DNA of 64,000 bases, from assembly GCA_030697165.1 (NCBI GenBank), contig JAUYQQ010000008.1:191001-255000 (forward strand), given 5' to 3'. Below, in pieces: positions 1-8,615 of the stretch (position 1 is its first letter; the number at the start of each line of letters is the position of its first letter). The notes beneath the pieces were generated by a model that worked only from the letters and a program-made list of their open reading frames with translations, ran no database searches and was not told the DNA's origin. Both the position numbers and the translations under genes were made by a program. This stretch comes from Acidobacteriota bacterium (lineage in GTDB: Bacteria; Acidobacteriota; Vicinamibacteria; Vicinamibacterales; UBA2999).

Positions 1-648
1 CAGCCGGACCACGCTCAACTCGCGCGCCGCATCATGGAGCACTGCGTGTCGCTCGTGGAGAACCCGCGGCGCAACGCGATCCTGCGCGCCATTGGGGACC
101 ATGACGATGGGTGGCGCGAGCTGGACGAGGAGCCGACGGTCGACATGCGGACCGGCGACGTCGTGGATTTCATCCACGCGCCAGTCAGCGTGCGCCAGGG
201 CGTCTGGCCGCGGGCCGTCGCGGGGCTGGCCGACGACCCTTGGGCGGCGGCGCTCGTCGCCAGTCACGCCCTGTTTGCCTATGACCGCTTCCGCAGCGAT
301 GCGGCATGGGCCGGGTTCTTTGCCGGCCTCGAGAAGTCCCGGGCCGCGTTGCTGCGCGAGAGCGGCGGATCGCCCGAACAACTCGAGGCCGACTACGCGT
401 TCCTGCGGCTCGGCGATCTGATCTCGCTCGCGTTTTGCACCGGCGGCGTGTCGGCCCAGCCCTTCCGTGACTGGACCGTGCAGTTAGTCGGCCCCCGAGT
501 CGTCGTGACGCCAGGCATCTTTGGCGGCGCGCCGGTCACCTTCGAGGTGCGGGCCAGGGCGGTGCGCCCGCCGTTCGAGAGCGACGCGGAACTGCGTGAG
601 GAGTTGGGGCGATCGGTGACGGCGCTTCTTCAGGGTGAAGCAGCCTGA
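1..648 (+). CDS. DUF3891 family protein, 5' end outside window
   Basis: The reading frame is open from base 1, where it already encodes family-like sequence (QPDHAQLARRIMEH), so the true start lies left of the window and the ATG at 34 is internal. The protein matches the DUF3891 pattern: an N-terminal QxDHAxLA element, then a DDGW motif (IGDHDDGW), then a helical region with HALFAYDRF. The DUF3891 fold is alpha-helical with conserved His/Asp residues that look like a metal site, but no biochemical role is established. The gene converges on the HbpS-like gene, with a long repeat hairpin between them. Assignment is by recalled family motifs only. Confidence 0.8.
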   Translation, partial: QPDHAQLARRIMEHCVSLVENPRRNAILRAIGDHDDGWRELDEEPTVDMRTGDVVDFIHAPVSVRQGVWPRAVAGLADDPWAAALVASHALFAYDRFRSDAAWAGFFAGLEKSRAALLRESGGSPEQLEADYAFLRLGDLISLAFCTGGVSAQPFRDWTVQLVGPRVVVTPGIFGGAPVTFEVRARAVRPPFESDAELREELGRSVTALLQGEAA

Positions 649-725
649 TGTGGCTTGCGGCCTATTGAGGCGTATGCCCCGTATTGCGATGGTGATACAG
701 CTCCATCTCGCCGAGGCGGTCTTTA

Positions 726-779
726 CAGGAGATCAAGAGATCAGGAGCAAGTAGAGTCTCCTGACCTCCTGATCTCCTG
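726..779. repeat. Gene-end repeat, two facing copies (class A)
   Basis: Two copies of the CAGGAGATCAAGAGATCAGG-type unit face each other and would form a 22-bp stem with two mismatches and a 10-nt loop, followed by TTTCTT. It lies between convergent genes and may act as a bidirectional terminator. Confidence 0.8.
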
Positions 780-783
780 TTTC

Positions 784-1302
784 TTATTTGATGACGCCGG
801 CGCCGGCCTTCGAGATGATCTCGTCCTGCGCGGCGGTCACGCCGCTCGTGCCCACTGCACCGAGGAACTCCTCACCGCGCATGATCGGCACGCCGCCGGC
901 GAAGGTGATGCCATTGGGCACTTCGGTGACGGCCTTCTCCTTCATCTTCGCGCCGTACTCCGCCGTGGTCATCTTCGCGGCCACCACCGTGGCGGCCTTG
1001 CGCATGGCGATGTCGTACGAGCGCGCGCTGGCGCCGGTGATCCGGCGCAGCACCACCGGGGTGCCCACGGCGTCGGTGACGACAATGGTCACGTTCCAGT
1101 TGTTCTTGCGGGCTTCGGCTTCGGCGGCATCGATCACCTGCACGGCCATTTCATAGGTCAGCGCCTGCGGTGCGGGCGGGGCCGGCTTCTGCGTCGCCGC
1201 GGCAGGGGCCGCCGGGGCCTGGGCCTGGGGGGACGCGGTAAAGCCAATCACGCCCATCAGCAGCAGGGCAGGCATCAGTCGTACGGAGGTCGCGCGGGTC
1301 AT
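784..1302 (-). CDS. Secreted GlcG/HbpS-like heme-binding family protein
   Basis: A 172-residue protein with an N-terminal signal peptide (MTRATSVRLMPALLLMGVIG), an Ala/Pro-rich linker, and one GlcG/HbpS domain. Family hallmarks are VIDAAEAEARKN, VVTDAVGTPV and the glycine-rich FAGGVPIMRGEEFLGAVGTSG near the C terminus. HbpS from Streptomyces binds heme outside the cell and signals redox state; GlcG is an accessory protein of glycolate metabolism. The exported form suggests a periplasmic small-molecule or heme-binding role, which is inference. The start at 1302 is preferred over 1329 because GAGGAG lies 5 nt upstream and the signal peptide begins there. Confidence 0.85.
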   Translation of the reverse strand: MTRATSVRLMPALLLMGVIGFTASPQAQAPAAPAAATQKPAPPAPQALTYEMAVQVIDAAEAEARKNNWNVTIVVTDAVGTPVVLRRITGASARSYDIAMRKAATVVAAKMTTAEYGAKMKEKAVTEVPNGITFAGGVPIMRGEEFLGAVGTSGVTAAQDEIISKAGAGVIK

Positions 1303-1414
1303 TGAAGCTCCTCGAAAAAATGTGAACAAGTCTAGGGTGAAAGTATGCCGCAGTTTCGGCCGGCTACGGCTGGGCCAGCCAATTTCTCGGTCCTCAGGCT
1401 AATATCGAGCCGCC

Positions 1415-1647
1415 ATGGCGAGGACCGACAATATGAGGACCACACTGACCTTGGACAAGGACGTGGCCGCGCGGCTCGAGCAGGCGGTCCAGAAGTCGCG
1501 CCTTCCGTTCAAGACCATCGTGAACGACGCCCTCCGCGCCGGCTTGTCCGTGATCGACAAGCCTGCTTCGATCTCGGCCCGAGCCTGGTCGGCAGCCTGG
1601 ACGATGTGCACGGCGTGCTCGGGCGGTTGGAATCTCCTGGCTCATGA
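1415..1647 (+). pseudogene. VapB-type antitoxin relic, frameshifted
   Basis: The first half (from ATG 1415, or more typically ATG 1433) encodes MRTTLTLDKDVAARLEQAVQ and FKTIVNDALRAGL, a ribbon-helix-helix DNA-binding segment typical of VapB antitoxins. Family members continue with F-x-LGxxPGLxLDN and a short toxin-binding helix. That sequence appears here only in the other forward frame (FDLGPSLVGSLDDVHGVLGRL, stop at 1645-1647), so the gene has suffered an indel near 1550-1570. No VapC PIN-domain toxin gene follows; the next gene starts at 1688. I read it as an orphaned, decayed antitoxin. A sequencing indel would be the alternative. Confidence 0.65.
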
Positions 1648-1664
1648 TCTCTTGATCTCCTGTT
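1641..1664 (-). repeat. Gene-end repeat, single copy (class A)
   Basis: A single class A unit, reading AACAGGAGATCAAGAGATCA on the minus strand, overlaps the end of the VapB relic. It is in the opposite orientation to the surrounding genes, the only such case in the window. Confidence 0.7.
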
Positions 1665-1687
1665 GACGTCCGGGCCACACTCCCCGC

Positions 1688-2164
1688 ATGGCGAACATCA
1701 CCCTGCAGGTGAACGGCAAGGCGCACACGGTTGACGTCGAGCCTTCCACTCCTCTGCTGTATGTCCTCAGAAACGACCTCGACCTGTCGGGCCCCAAGTT
1801 CGGCTGCGGCCTCGGCCAGTGCGGCGCGTGCACCGTTCTGATCAAGGGCGAGGCGGTGCGCAGTTGCATCCGCCCGGTGTCGCAGGTGGCGGGCCAGGAG
1901 ATCACGACCCTCGAGGGCCTGGCGCAGGACGGCAAGCTCCATCCGCTGCAACAGGCGTGGATTGACGAGCAGGTGCCGCAGTGCGGGTTCTGCCAGAACG
2001 GGCAAATCCTCACCGCCAAGGCGCTGCTCGACAAGACGCCAAACCCCACCGACGCGCAGATCCGCGAGGGCATGAACGCCACCCTCTGCCGCTGCATGAC
2101 GTATTACCGGATCAACAAGGCCATCAAGCTGGCGGCGACGAACATGTCGAAGGGGGCGCTGTGA
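1688..2164 (+). CDS. (2Fe-2S)-binding subunit of IorAB/xanthine dehydrogenase-type hydroxylase
   Basis: At 158 residues this is the usual length for the small electron-transfer subunit of molybdenum hydroxylases. The N-terminal plant-type ferredoxin domain has CGCGLGQCGACTV followed by a fourth Cys (SC). The C-terminal four-helix 2Fe-2S domain carries CGFCQNGQIL and CRCMTYYRI. It passes electrons from the molybdenum subunit encoded by the next gene, which starts at a GTG overlapping this gene's TGA (GTGA), showing translational coupling. There is no medium FAD subunit, as in isoquinoline 1-oxidoreductase (IorAB) types, which use another acceptor. The substrate cannot be inferred. Confidence 0.92.
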   Translation: MANITLQVNGKAHTVDVEPSTPLLYVLRNDLDLSGPKFGCGLGQCGACTVLIKGEAVRSCIRPVSQVAGQEITTLEGLAQDGKLHPLQQAWIDEQVPQCGFCQNGQILTAKALLDKTPNPTDAQIREGMNATLCRCMTYYRINKAIKLAATNMSKGAL

Positions 2165-4494
2165 ACTCCCGCCGCGACTTCATCAAGAACACCGGCATGC
2201 TCGTCGTCGGAATTGCCGCCTCAGGAGAAGTGCTTTTCGGTGGAGGCAACCCCTTCTTGGGGTTGCCTGGACAAGCGGCCGGCCCGTACCCCGACCCCGA
2301 CTTCCTGCAACTCGACTCGTGGATCGTCATCCGCGCCGACAACACGGCCACCTTCTTCGTCGGCAAGACCGACCTGGGCCAGGGCACCGGCACGGCGTTC
2401 CGGCAGATCATGGCCGACGAGCTCGACATCGCATACGAGAACACCAGTTGCGTGATGGGCAGCACGCACAACACTGTCGACCAGGGTGGCTCGGGTGGAT
2501 CCGATGCGCTGCAGACCGACGGCTATCCCATGCGCCGCGTCGCAGCCGAAGCGCGGCGCGTGTTGCTGGAGATGGCATCGAAGCAGCTTGGCGTGCCGGT
2601 CTCGCGACTGGGCGTCACCGACGGCGTGATCTCGGTGACAGAGGACAACACCACTGGTGTTGGCTCCCTCACCTATGGCGACCTGGTGGGCGGCAAGCGG
2701 TTCAACGTCACGCTGACCGGCAAGAACACCGACACCACCACCGGCATTGCGAAGTTGAAGCCGGTGCAGGAGATGAAGAACGTCGGCAAGTCGCATCCGC
2801 GCTACGACGTGCCGCCGAAAGTAGACGGCTCGCTCAAGTGGGCGGTGGACATGAAGGCGCCGGGCATGGTGCACGCGCGCAACGTGCGGCCGCCGTTCGT
2901 GGGCGCGACGCTCGTCAGCATCGACGAATCGTCCGTGAAGGGTATTCCCGGCTTCGTCAAGGTGGTGAGCAAGGGCAACTACGTCGCGGTGGTGTGCGAG
3001 CGGGAGGAGAACGCCATTCGCGCGGCGCGGCAGTTGAAGGTGGAGTGGAAGAAGCCGGCGACCGCGCCCTTCCCCACCTCCGACAAGCTGTTCGAGTACA
3101 TGCGAGCGGCCACGCCGTCATCCACCGGCAAGCCCACTGAGATCGGCAACGTCGACACTGCCCTCGCCGGCGCCGCCACCATCGTCGAGGCCGACTACGA
3201 CGTGCCATTCCAGGGTCACACTTCGATTGGTCCCGCGCATGCCATGGCGGATCCGTCGAACGGGCAGATGACCATCTACACCAACGACATGAAGTCGTAT
3301 GGCATGAGGAACGGCGTGGCGCAGTTCCTGAAGATGCCGCGCGACCGCGTGCGGGTGATCTGGATGGAGGGCCCGCAGGGCTACGGCCGCACCGCGGCGG
3401 ACGATGCGGGGTTTGAGGCGGCGTATATTGCGAACGAGATTGGGCGGCCGGTGAGGGTGCAGTGGAGCCGGCAGGAAGAGACGGCGTGGGACACCAAGGG
3501 TCCGGCGTATTCCTTCAAGATGCGCGGCGGCCTCGACGCGGCCGGTAACGTCGTGGCGCTGCATTACGACGCGTGCGCGGCGGACCACAATCACGTCGGC
3601 TACAACGAGCACGAAACGGTGCTCATCTCGCAGCTGATGGGCACACGCAAGTCGCCGCCCTCTCCGGGCCGCGCGTCGCTGCCGTCGGACATGTACGTCA
3701 TCCCCAACCGCAAGAACACCACGCGCGTGGTGCCGTTGCCCCAGCCGTTCGAGACGCCGCTTCGCCTGGGCAACCTGCGCGACCCCGACGGCCCCCAAGT
3801 CCAGTTCGCGCTGGAGTCGTTCATCGACGAGCTCGCCGCGAAGGCAAAGGCCGATCCCGTGGAGTTCCGTCTGCGGATGCTGCAGGCCAGCACGCAGGAC
3901 GACAGCGGCTTCAAGCGCGCCCGCTCCATCGCGTGTATCAAAGCCGCCGCCGAAAAGTTCGGCTGGGATACCAGGCCATCACCAGTCGTTCGGAGAGCCG
4001 GGGCTTCAGCCCCGGCTGACATCCTCACCGGCCGCGGCATCGCCTACGCCTACCGCAGCCAAACCGTCGTCGCCACCATCTGCGAGGTGGAGGTCAACAA
4101 GAAGACCGGCCGCATCTGGGCCAAGCGCATCGTCGTGGCCCACGACTGCGGCCTGGTGATCAACCCCGAGGGCCTGATTCGCGTGCTCGAAGCCGGCACC
4201 CTCTACGGCCTGAGCCGCGCGCTGCATGAAGAGGTGACGTTCGACGTCGAGAAGGTGACCAGCGTGGACTGGAACACCAGCCCAACGCTGCGCCACGAGG
4301 ACACGCCGGAGCGGATTGACGTGGTGATCGTGAACGGCGACCCAAACCCGAATCGCCCCGACCTGCAGCATTACGGCGCGGGCGAGACGGTGGTGAAGCC
4401 GATGCTGGCGGCAGTGGCGAATGCGGTGTTTGATGCGACGGGTGTCAGGATGCGGCGGGCACCATTCGCGACCCGCGCATCGAGCCTGGCCTAA
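2161..4494 (+). CDS. Molybdopterin-binding subunit, IorB/xanthine dehydrogenase family, Tat-type export
   Basis: A 777-residue large subunit of a molybdenum hydroxylase partnered with the upstream 2Fe-2S protein. The GTG start at 2161 overlaps the preceding stop and gives an RRDFIK twin-arginine-like N terminus, expected for periplasmic IorB-type enzymes. Recognisable elements are GQGTGTAFRQIMADELD, the GPQGYGR substrate/cofactor loop, and the late VAHDCGLVINPEG and YGAGETVVKP motifs, where the last Glu corresponds to the base catalyst of the family. Two perfect palindromes interrupt the coding sequence without breaking frame: one at 2244-2268 after the Tat helix and one at 3996-4017, encoding a short insert (RRAGASAPAD). 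These look like protein-invading repeats. Confidence 0.9.
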   Translation: MNSRRDFIKNTGMLVVGIAASGEVLFGGGNPFLGLPGQAAGPYPDPDFLQLDSWIVIRADNTATFFVGKTDLGQGTGTAFRQIMADELDIAYENTSCVMGSTHNTVDQGGSGGSDALQTDGYPMRRVAAEARRVLLEMASKQLGVPVSRLGVTDGVISVTEDNTTGVGSLTYGDLVGGKRFNVTLTGKNTDTTTGIAKLKPVQEMKNVGKSHPRYDVPPKVDGSLKWAVDMKAPGMVHARNVRPPFVGATLVSIDESSVKGIPGFVKVVSKGNYVAVVCEREENAIRAARQLKVEWKKPATAPFPTSDKLFEYMRAATPSSTGKPTEIGNVDTALAGAATIVEADYDVPFQGHTSIGPAHAMADPSNGQMTIYTNDMKSYGMRNGVAQFLKMPRDRVRVIWMEGPQGYGRTAADDAGFEAAYIANEIGRPVRVQWSRQEETAWDTKGPAYSFKMRGGLDAAGNVVALHYDACAADHNHVGYNEHETVLISQLMGTRKSPPSPGRASLPSDMYVIPNRKNTTRVVPLPQPFETPLRLGNLRDPDGPQVQFALESFIDELAAKAKADPVEFRLRMLQASTQDDSGFKRARSIACIKAAAEKFGWDTRPSPVVRRAGASAPADILTGRGIAYAYRSQTVVATICEVEVNKKTGRIWAKRIVVAHDCGLVINPEGLIRVLEAGTLYGLSRALHEEVTFDVEKVTSVDWNTSPTLRHEDTPERIDVVIVNGDPNPNRPDLQHYGAGETVVKPMLAAVANAVFDATGVRMRRAPFATRASSLA
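2244..2268. repeat. Intragenic palindrome (class C)
   Basis: AGGCAACCCC and GGGGTTGCCT arms (10 bp, perfect) enclose TTCTT. The reverse complement is nearly identical to an intergenic copy at 37164-37194, including the flank CCACCGA. Here it is read in frame as GGNPFLGLP within the signal region of the molybdenum hydroxylase. Confidence 0.8.
3996..4023 (-). repeat. REP-like hairpin inside a coding region
   Basis: Perfect arms AGCCGGGGCT and AGCCCCGGCT with a 2-nt centre are followed on the plus strand by GACATC. On the minus strand the order is GATGTC then hairpin, resembling the GATGTRG-hairpin elements at 42550, 49520-49588 and 56525. It keeps the host reading frame open. Confidence 0.65.
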
Positions 4495-4497
4495 TTC

Positions 4498-5271
4498 ATG
4501 CCGGCAAAACGGCCGGGAAGGCGCCTCGCATCGGTGCGGGATTACATCGCGTCGAAGCCGAAAGAATCTCGAGCCAGCCTGGAAGCGGTGCGCCGGGCGA
4601 TTCTCAAGGGGCTTCCGAATGCGGAAGAAGGGCTGGCCTATCAAATGCCGGCCTATACGCTGAACGGCGTCGGCGTGCTGTATTTCGCCGGGTGGCAGTC
4701 GCACTACTCGCTCTATCCCGCGAGCGATGCGATGGTCGAGGCGTTCGGCAAAGACCTGGCGCCATACGAACGCAGCAGCAAGGGGACGCTCAAGTTCCCG
4801 TTGTCTGAGCCCGTGCCGGTCCGCCTGATCGAGCGAATCGCGAAGTTCCGAGCCCGGCAAGTCACCACGCGCGACGGGGGCACGGGCCGGCGCAAAGGCG
4901 GACGGGAAGGACAGGTCGATCGGATCCGCCGCCTCTGCGCCACGCTTCCCAGCGCGTTCGAGAAGATGTCGCACGGCACGCCCTGCTTCTTCGTCGAGCA
5001 GGGCAAGGACTGCTTCGCGATGTTTGCCGAACACCACCGGGACGATGGCCGGCTGGCGGTGTGGGTGCCGGTGGCCGACGGCCTGGCGTCGCTGATGATC
5101 GAAGAATCGCCCGGCGTCTATTTCAACCCGCCGTACGTCGGCACCGCGGGGTGGGTGGGCATCCTGCTCGATCAGATCGCGGATGACGCGCTCGAGAGCC
5201 ACCTGCGCGAGGCTCGGCGGATCATCACGTCCAAGCGGAAGCCCGCGCGCAAACGGCGCGGCGGCATGTAG
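4498..5271 (+). CDS. DUF1801 - YjbR/MmcQ fusion protein
   Basis: A 257-residue cytoplasmic protein with two small domains usually found as separate proteins. Residues about 10-118 match DUF1801 (YdhG-like), with VRDYIASKPKESRASLEAVR, PAYTLNGVGVLYFAGWQSHY and TLKFPLSEPVP. Residues about 140-245 match the MmcQ/YjbR family (double-wing, CyaY-like fold), with CATLPSAFEKMSHGTPCFFV, CFAMFAEHHRDDGRLAVWVP and YVGTAGWVGILLD. A basic linker joins them. Neither family has a firm biochemical role; DUF1801 relatives have been proposed as iron chaperones and YjbR-like proteins as DNA-binding. The gene starts 3 nt after the hydroxylase stop and may be co-transcribed with it. Confidence 0.8.
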   Translation: MPAKRPGRRLASVRDYIASKPKESRASLEAVRRAILKGLPNAEEGLAYQMPAYTLNGVGVLYFAGWQSHYSLYPASDAMVEAFGKDLAPYERSSKGTLKFPLSEPVPVRLIERIAKFRARQVTTRDGGTGRRKGGREGQVDRIRRLCATLPSAFEKMSHGTPCFFVEQGKDCFAMFAEHHRDDGRLAVWVPVADGLASLMIEESPGVYFNPPYVGTAGWVGILLDQIADDALESHLREARRIITSKRKPARKRRGGM

Positions 5272-5309
5272 GTCCGCCTCAGCCCAACCTGCCCACGTCG
5301 CGTCCTCTT

Positions 5310-6563
5310 CTATTGACGACCGACGGTAATCGTTAACTGGGTGCGCGATCCCGGTGCGACGTGCAACACGTCATCAGTAACGTCCTTTCCATCCGCACGG
5401 ATGCTGACGACGCGCCACCCTTTGGCCAAACCGACTTTGAATATGCGCTCCCCGAAGATATTGCCAAAGTAAAAAGAGCCGTCGGCGGAAACGTCGACAC
5501 GGACTGCGCCGACCACATCGTCATCGAGCAACCACCACGCCGAGATGCCGCTACCATCCAACAGCGGAACGCCAACCTCCTCCGCAATGATGCGTCCATT
5601 GATCAGGCCAGCCGCTTCGAGCTGGATGAATACCTCGACAGGGCCCTCAGAGACGTCGACCTGCTTGAATCCCGCGTATTGCTTGCCGTCAGCGCTGCCG
5701 AGCGCGTGGAGGAGATACCGCCCTTCTCGAAGGTTGTCGACTCTCACGACCGGGCCATCCAGCGCTTGCATCGACTGGTCTGACTGCGACAATTCAAATC
5801 GATCGAGGCGATACCCTTCCGGCCCAACGACCCGAGCGCTAATCGATCCCATCACGGCTCTTGGTAGCCGGAAGTCGATATTGACCGGTTGCCCGGCGAT
5901 TACGGCAATTGGCTGTGTCTCGTCGATCTCCCAAACGCCCGGGTAGTAAGCACGCTCGGCACCACCGGTACCGGCGGGGAAGTCTGCTGACAGGGCGACC
6001 TCGCCTGGTGGAATCCCCCCTATTTCGAATCGACCGTCGGCATCCGACTTCGTGTGTTCCAGACATTGCTCCGGACCCAGACACATGGTGCTCACAGAGG
6101 CATCGGGCATTGGGCGACCGTCGTGACCGATGATGCGGCCCCTGATGATCGCGGCGGGACGAGCGAAGATGACCACGTCACAGATTTGATTATCGTCAAC
6201 GGGGATTCCCTCACATCGTTCAGGCTCCTCACGGGAGCCACCGAAGCAAATCGGCTGGTGGGTCTTGCCGGTCACCCGTACTCGATATGAGCCCGCGCCG
6301 ATCTGGCTGACTGAGAATCTTCCGGCAGCGTCGGTGCGTGTGACAGCACTTCGCGGACGCGGTCCCGGACCGCGAACGCCTCCCGCGTCGACTTCGAAGA
6401 GAAGGACTTCGAGATCGGCAATGGGATTCGCCGACAGCGCGTCGAGGACGCCGCCATGGATCCCCGCTGTACCCTCCCGCAGGGGCAACGTATCGCACCC
6501 CAAATACGAGGATTGCGCCCCGGAACAAAGCAGCTGCGCGATGGAGACGATGACGCCAATCAT
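5310..6563 (-). CDS. Exported protein with carboxypeptidase regulatory-like repeats
   Basis: A 417-residue protein with a short hydrophobic N terminus (MIGVIVSIAQLLCSGAQS) and at least two beta-sandwich units of the carboxypeptidase regulatory-like type. These show as GIHGGVLDALSANPIADLEV, DAAGRFSVSQIGAGSYRVRV, IIRGRIIGHDGRPMPDASVS and DADGRFEIGGIPPGEVALSA. Such units are common in acidobacterial surface and TonB-associated proteins and usually mediate folding or binding, not catalysis. No catalytic domain is visible. The protein is monocistronic and divergent from the DUF2207 gene. A function cannot be assigned beyond extracytoplasmic Ig-like repeats. Confidence 0.75.
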   Translation of the reverse strand: MIGVIVSIAQLLCSGAQSSYLGCDTLPLREGTAGIHGGVLDALSANPIADLEVLLFEVDAGGVRGPGPRPRSAVTRTDAAGRFSVSQIGAGSYRVRVTGKTHQPICFGGSREEPERCEGIPVDDNQICDVVIFARPAAIIRGRIIGHDGRPMPDASVSTMCLGPEQCLEHTKSDADGRFEIGGIPPGEVALSADFPAGTGGAERAYYPGVWEIDETQPIAVIAGQPVNIDFRLPRAVMGSISARVVGPEGYRLDRFELSQSDQSMQALDGPVVRVDNLREGRYLLHALGSADGKQYAGFKQVDVSEGPVEVFIQLEAAGLINGRIIAEEVGVPLLDGSGISAWWLLDDDVVGAVRVDVSADGSFYFGNIFGERIFKVGLAKGWRVVSIRADGKDVTDDVLHVAPGSRTQLTITVGRQ

Positions 6564-6691
6564 CGGATGCGACCTGCCTCAATGATATGACTTACCAGGG
6601 TCGGAGAACCGAGTCGAAGAATCGGGTGTGCAACTCGCGAGAGGTGCCGACATGACCCGGACGACAGCGGCGAAGGGGTAGGCTAGTGCCG

Positions 6692-8599
6692 ATGACCCCT
6701 CGACTCGTCACCGCGTGCGCGGTTGCACTCTGCGTTCTTGCCCTGCCTGCCGGCGCGCTGGCGCAGCGCGCGCTGCACTGGGACCTCGTCGAGGTTGCCG
6801 CCCACCTCGACGCCGAGGGCCGGCTGAACGTCACCGAAACCCAGACCATGGTGTTCTACGGCGACTGGAACGGCGGCGAACGGCGCTTCAACATTCGCCC
6901 GCGCCAGCAGTTGCGGCTGGTGAGCCTCGAGCGGGCCGACGGCGACCGCTCGATCCCGATGGTGCGCGACAGCAGCCTGGATGATGTGGACGACTACGCG
7001 TTCACCGATGACACGACCCTCCGCTGGCGCAGCCGGCTGCCGGACGATGCGCCGTTTGAGAGTGCCAGCAGGACCTACGTCCTTCGCTATCAGCTATCGA
7101 ATATCGTCCTTAAGAATGGCGACGACTACACACTCGATCACGACTTTCTGTTTCCGGATCGCCAGGGGGTGATCACCCGCGCGAGCGTGGCGCTGACGTT
7201 TGATTCCGCGTGGCAGCCGCAAGCCGAGGTGCAGAGCCGCTACACCGCCGAGCAGGTGCCGCCGGGCCGTGGGCTGGTGGTGACGATTCCGCTCCGCTAC
7301 ACCGGCGCCGGCGTGCCCGTGGCACTCGCCACGGACCTGCCACTCGGGATTGTCCGCGCCCTGTGGTCGCTGCTACTCATTCCGATCGTCGTGGTCGGCT
7401 GGGTCTTCGCCCGCGAGCGCTGGTACGGACGGTTCGCGCCGCTCCATGCGCAGGTAGACGAGGCGTGGATCCGCGAGCACATCGTGAAGCACCCGGCTGA
7501 AGTGGTGGCGGCGGCGTGGGATACCAAGGTCGAGGGCGCGGAGGTGGTGGCGTTGATTGCGCGGCTGGTCGCGGAGGGCAAGCTCACAAGCGGCGCCAAG
7601 AAGAAGTCGATGACGCTGCACCTGGCGGTCGACCGCGACACGCTCGACGGCTACGAGCGGGCGCTCGTGGACGGCTTGTTCTTCCAGAAACGCACCGACA
7701 CCTCCACGGCACTGGTCCAGCGTCACTACAAGAAGACCGGCTTTGACCCGGTGGACCTGATTCGCCCCGGCCTCGAGGAGCGCGCCGCGGCGATACTGCC
7801 GGCCGGCCGGACGCCGTGGCGCGTGCCGATGGTCGCAACCGTCCTGTATGGCGCCGGAGCGGTCCTGGTCGGTCTTGAATGGATGAACGACTACATCAGC
7901 ACCACCGTGGCGGCCCTGTTGACCTTCGGCGCGCTGACCTTGGTCCTCGTCGCACGGGCGCAGGGACTGCGCTTTCGCGCCAACATCCAGTGGGGTCCGA
8001 ACAAGGCGTTCGCGAGCCTGATCCCAGTGGCCCTGGGCGTGGGTGCAGCGGCGCTCTATCTGTGGCGATGGGCCGACAGCGGCGTTGAGCCGGCCACTGA
8101 CAGCCTGGTCGTTGGGGTCGTGCTGCTCGCGTTGTCAGTTCTGTTTGCAGGAGTGGGCGCGCTCAAGTCCACGCAGCATCGCGCCGCGCTGGCCTTCCGA
8201 AAGACGCTGGCCTCGGGCCGCGAGTTCTTCATCGCTGAACTCGCGAAGGACCGCCCGGCACTGCGCGACGAGTGGTTCCCGTGGATCCTGGCGTTCGGGC
8301 TCGGCAAGCACATGGACGAATGGTCGGCACAGCGCGACAGCGGATCTACGAAGCGTTCTGGCGGCGGCACATCGTCAGGCTCGTTCGGCTCCGGCGAGGG
8401 CTCCGGATCGGGCACGTGGACCGGTTTTGCCGGCGGCCGCTCCGGTGGCGGCGGTGGCGGCGCGTCGTGGAGCACGATGGCGGCCGGCCTGGCCGCACCG
8501 ATCAGCGCAGAGAGTTCGAGCAGTTCGGGAGGATCGAGCAGCTCGAGCAGTAGCAGCGGCGGCGGATCTTCAGGGGGCGGCGGTGGGGGCGGGTGGTAG
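6692..8599 (+). CDS. DUF2207 membrane protein with Gly/Ser-rich tail
   Basis: A 635-residue membrane protein. It has a cleavable-looking signal peptide (residues 1-24, ending ALAQ), a DUF2207 beta-rich extracellular domain (about 28-210, including LNVTETQTMVFYGDWNGGER), a transmembrane helix near 225-245, a cytoplasmic helical region, two or more further hydrophobic segments (about 375-495) and a low-complexity C terminus dominated by Gly and Ser. The Gly-rich tail is common in this family and was long mistaken for disorder-only sequence. DUF2207 has no established function. I prefer ATG 6692 over the GTG at 6686 because the signal peptide starts cleanly there. Confidence 0.85.
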   Translation: MTPRLVTACAVALCVLALPAGALAQRALHWDLVEVAAHLDAEGRLNVTETQTMVFYGDWNGGERRFNIRPRQQLRLVSLERADGDRSIPMVRDSSLDDVDDYAFTDDTTLRWRSRLPDDAPFESASRTYVLRYQLSNIVLKNGDDYTLDHDFLFPDRQGVITRASVALTFDSAWQPQAEVQSRYTAEQVPPGRGLVVTIPLRYTGAGVPVALATDLPLGIVRALWSLLLIPIVVVGWVFARERWYGRFAPLHAQVDEAWIREHIVKHPAEVVAAAWDTKVEGAEVVALIARLVAEGKLTSGAKKKSMTLHLAVDRDTLDGYERALVDGLFFQKRTDTSTALVQRHYKKTGFDPVDLIRPGLEERAAAILPAGRTPWRVPMVATVLYGAGAVLVGLEWMNDYISTTVAALLTFGALTLVLVARAQGLRFRANIQWGPNKAFASLIPVALGVGAAALYLWRWADSGVEPATDSLVVGVVLLALSVLFAGVGALKSTQHRAALAFRKTLASGREFFIAELAKDRPALRDEWFPWILAFGLGKHMDEWSAQRDSGSTKRSGGGTSSGSFGSGEGSGSGTWTGFAGGRSGGGGGGASWSTMAAGLAAPISAESSSSSGGSSSSSSSSGGGSSGGGGGGGW

Positions 8600-8615
8600 C
8601 CGCAGTGCGGTGGGT

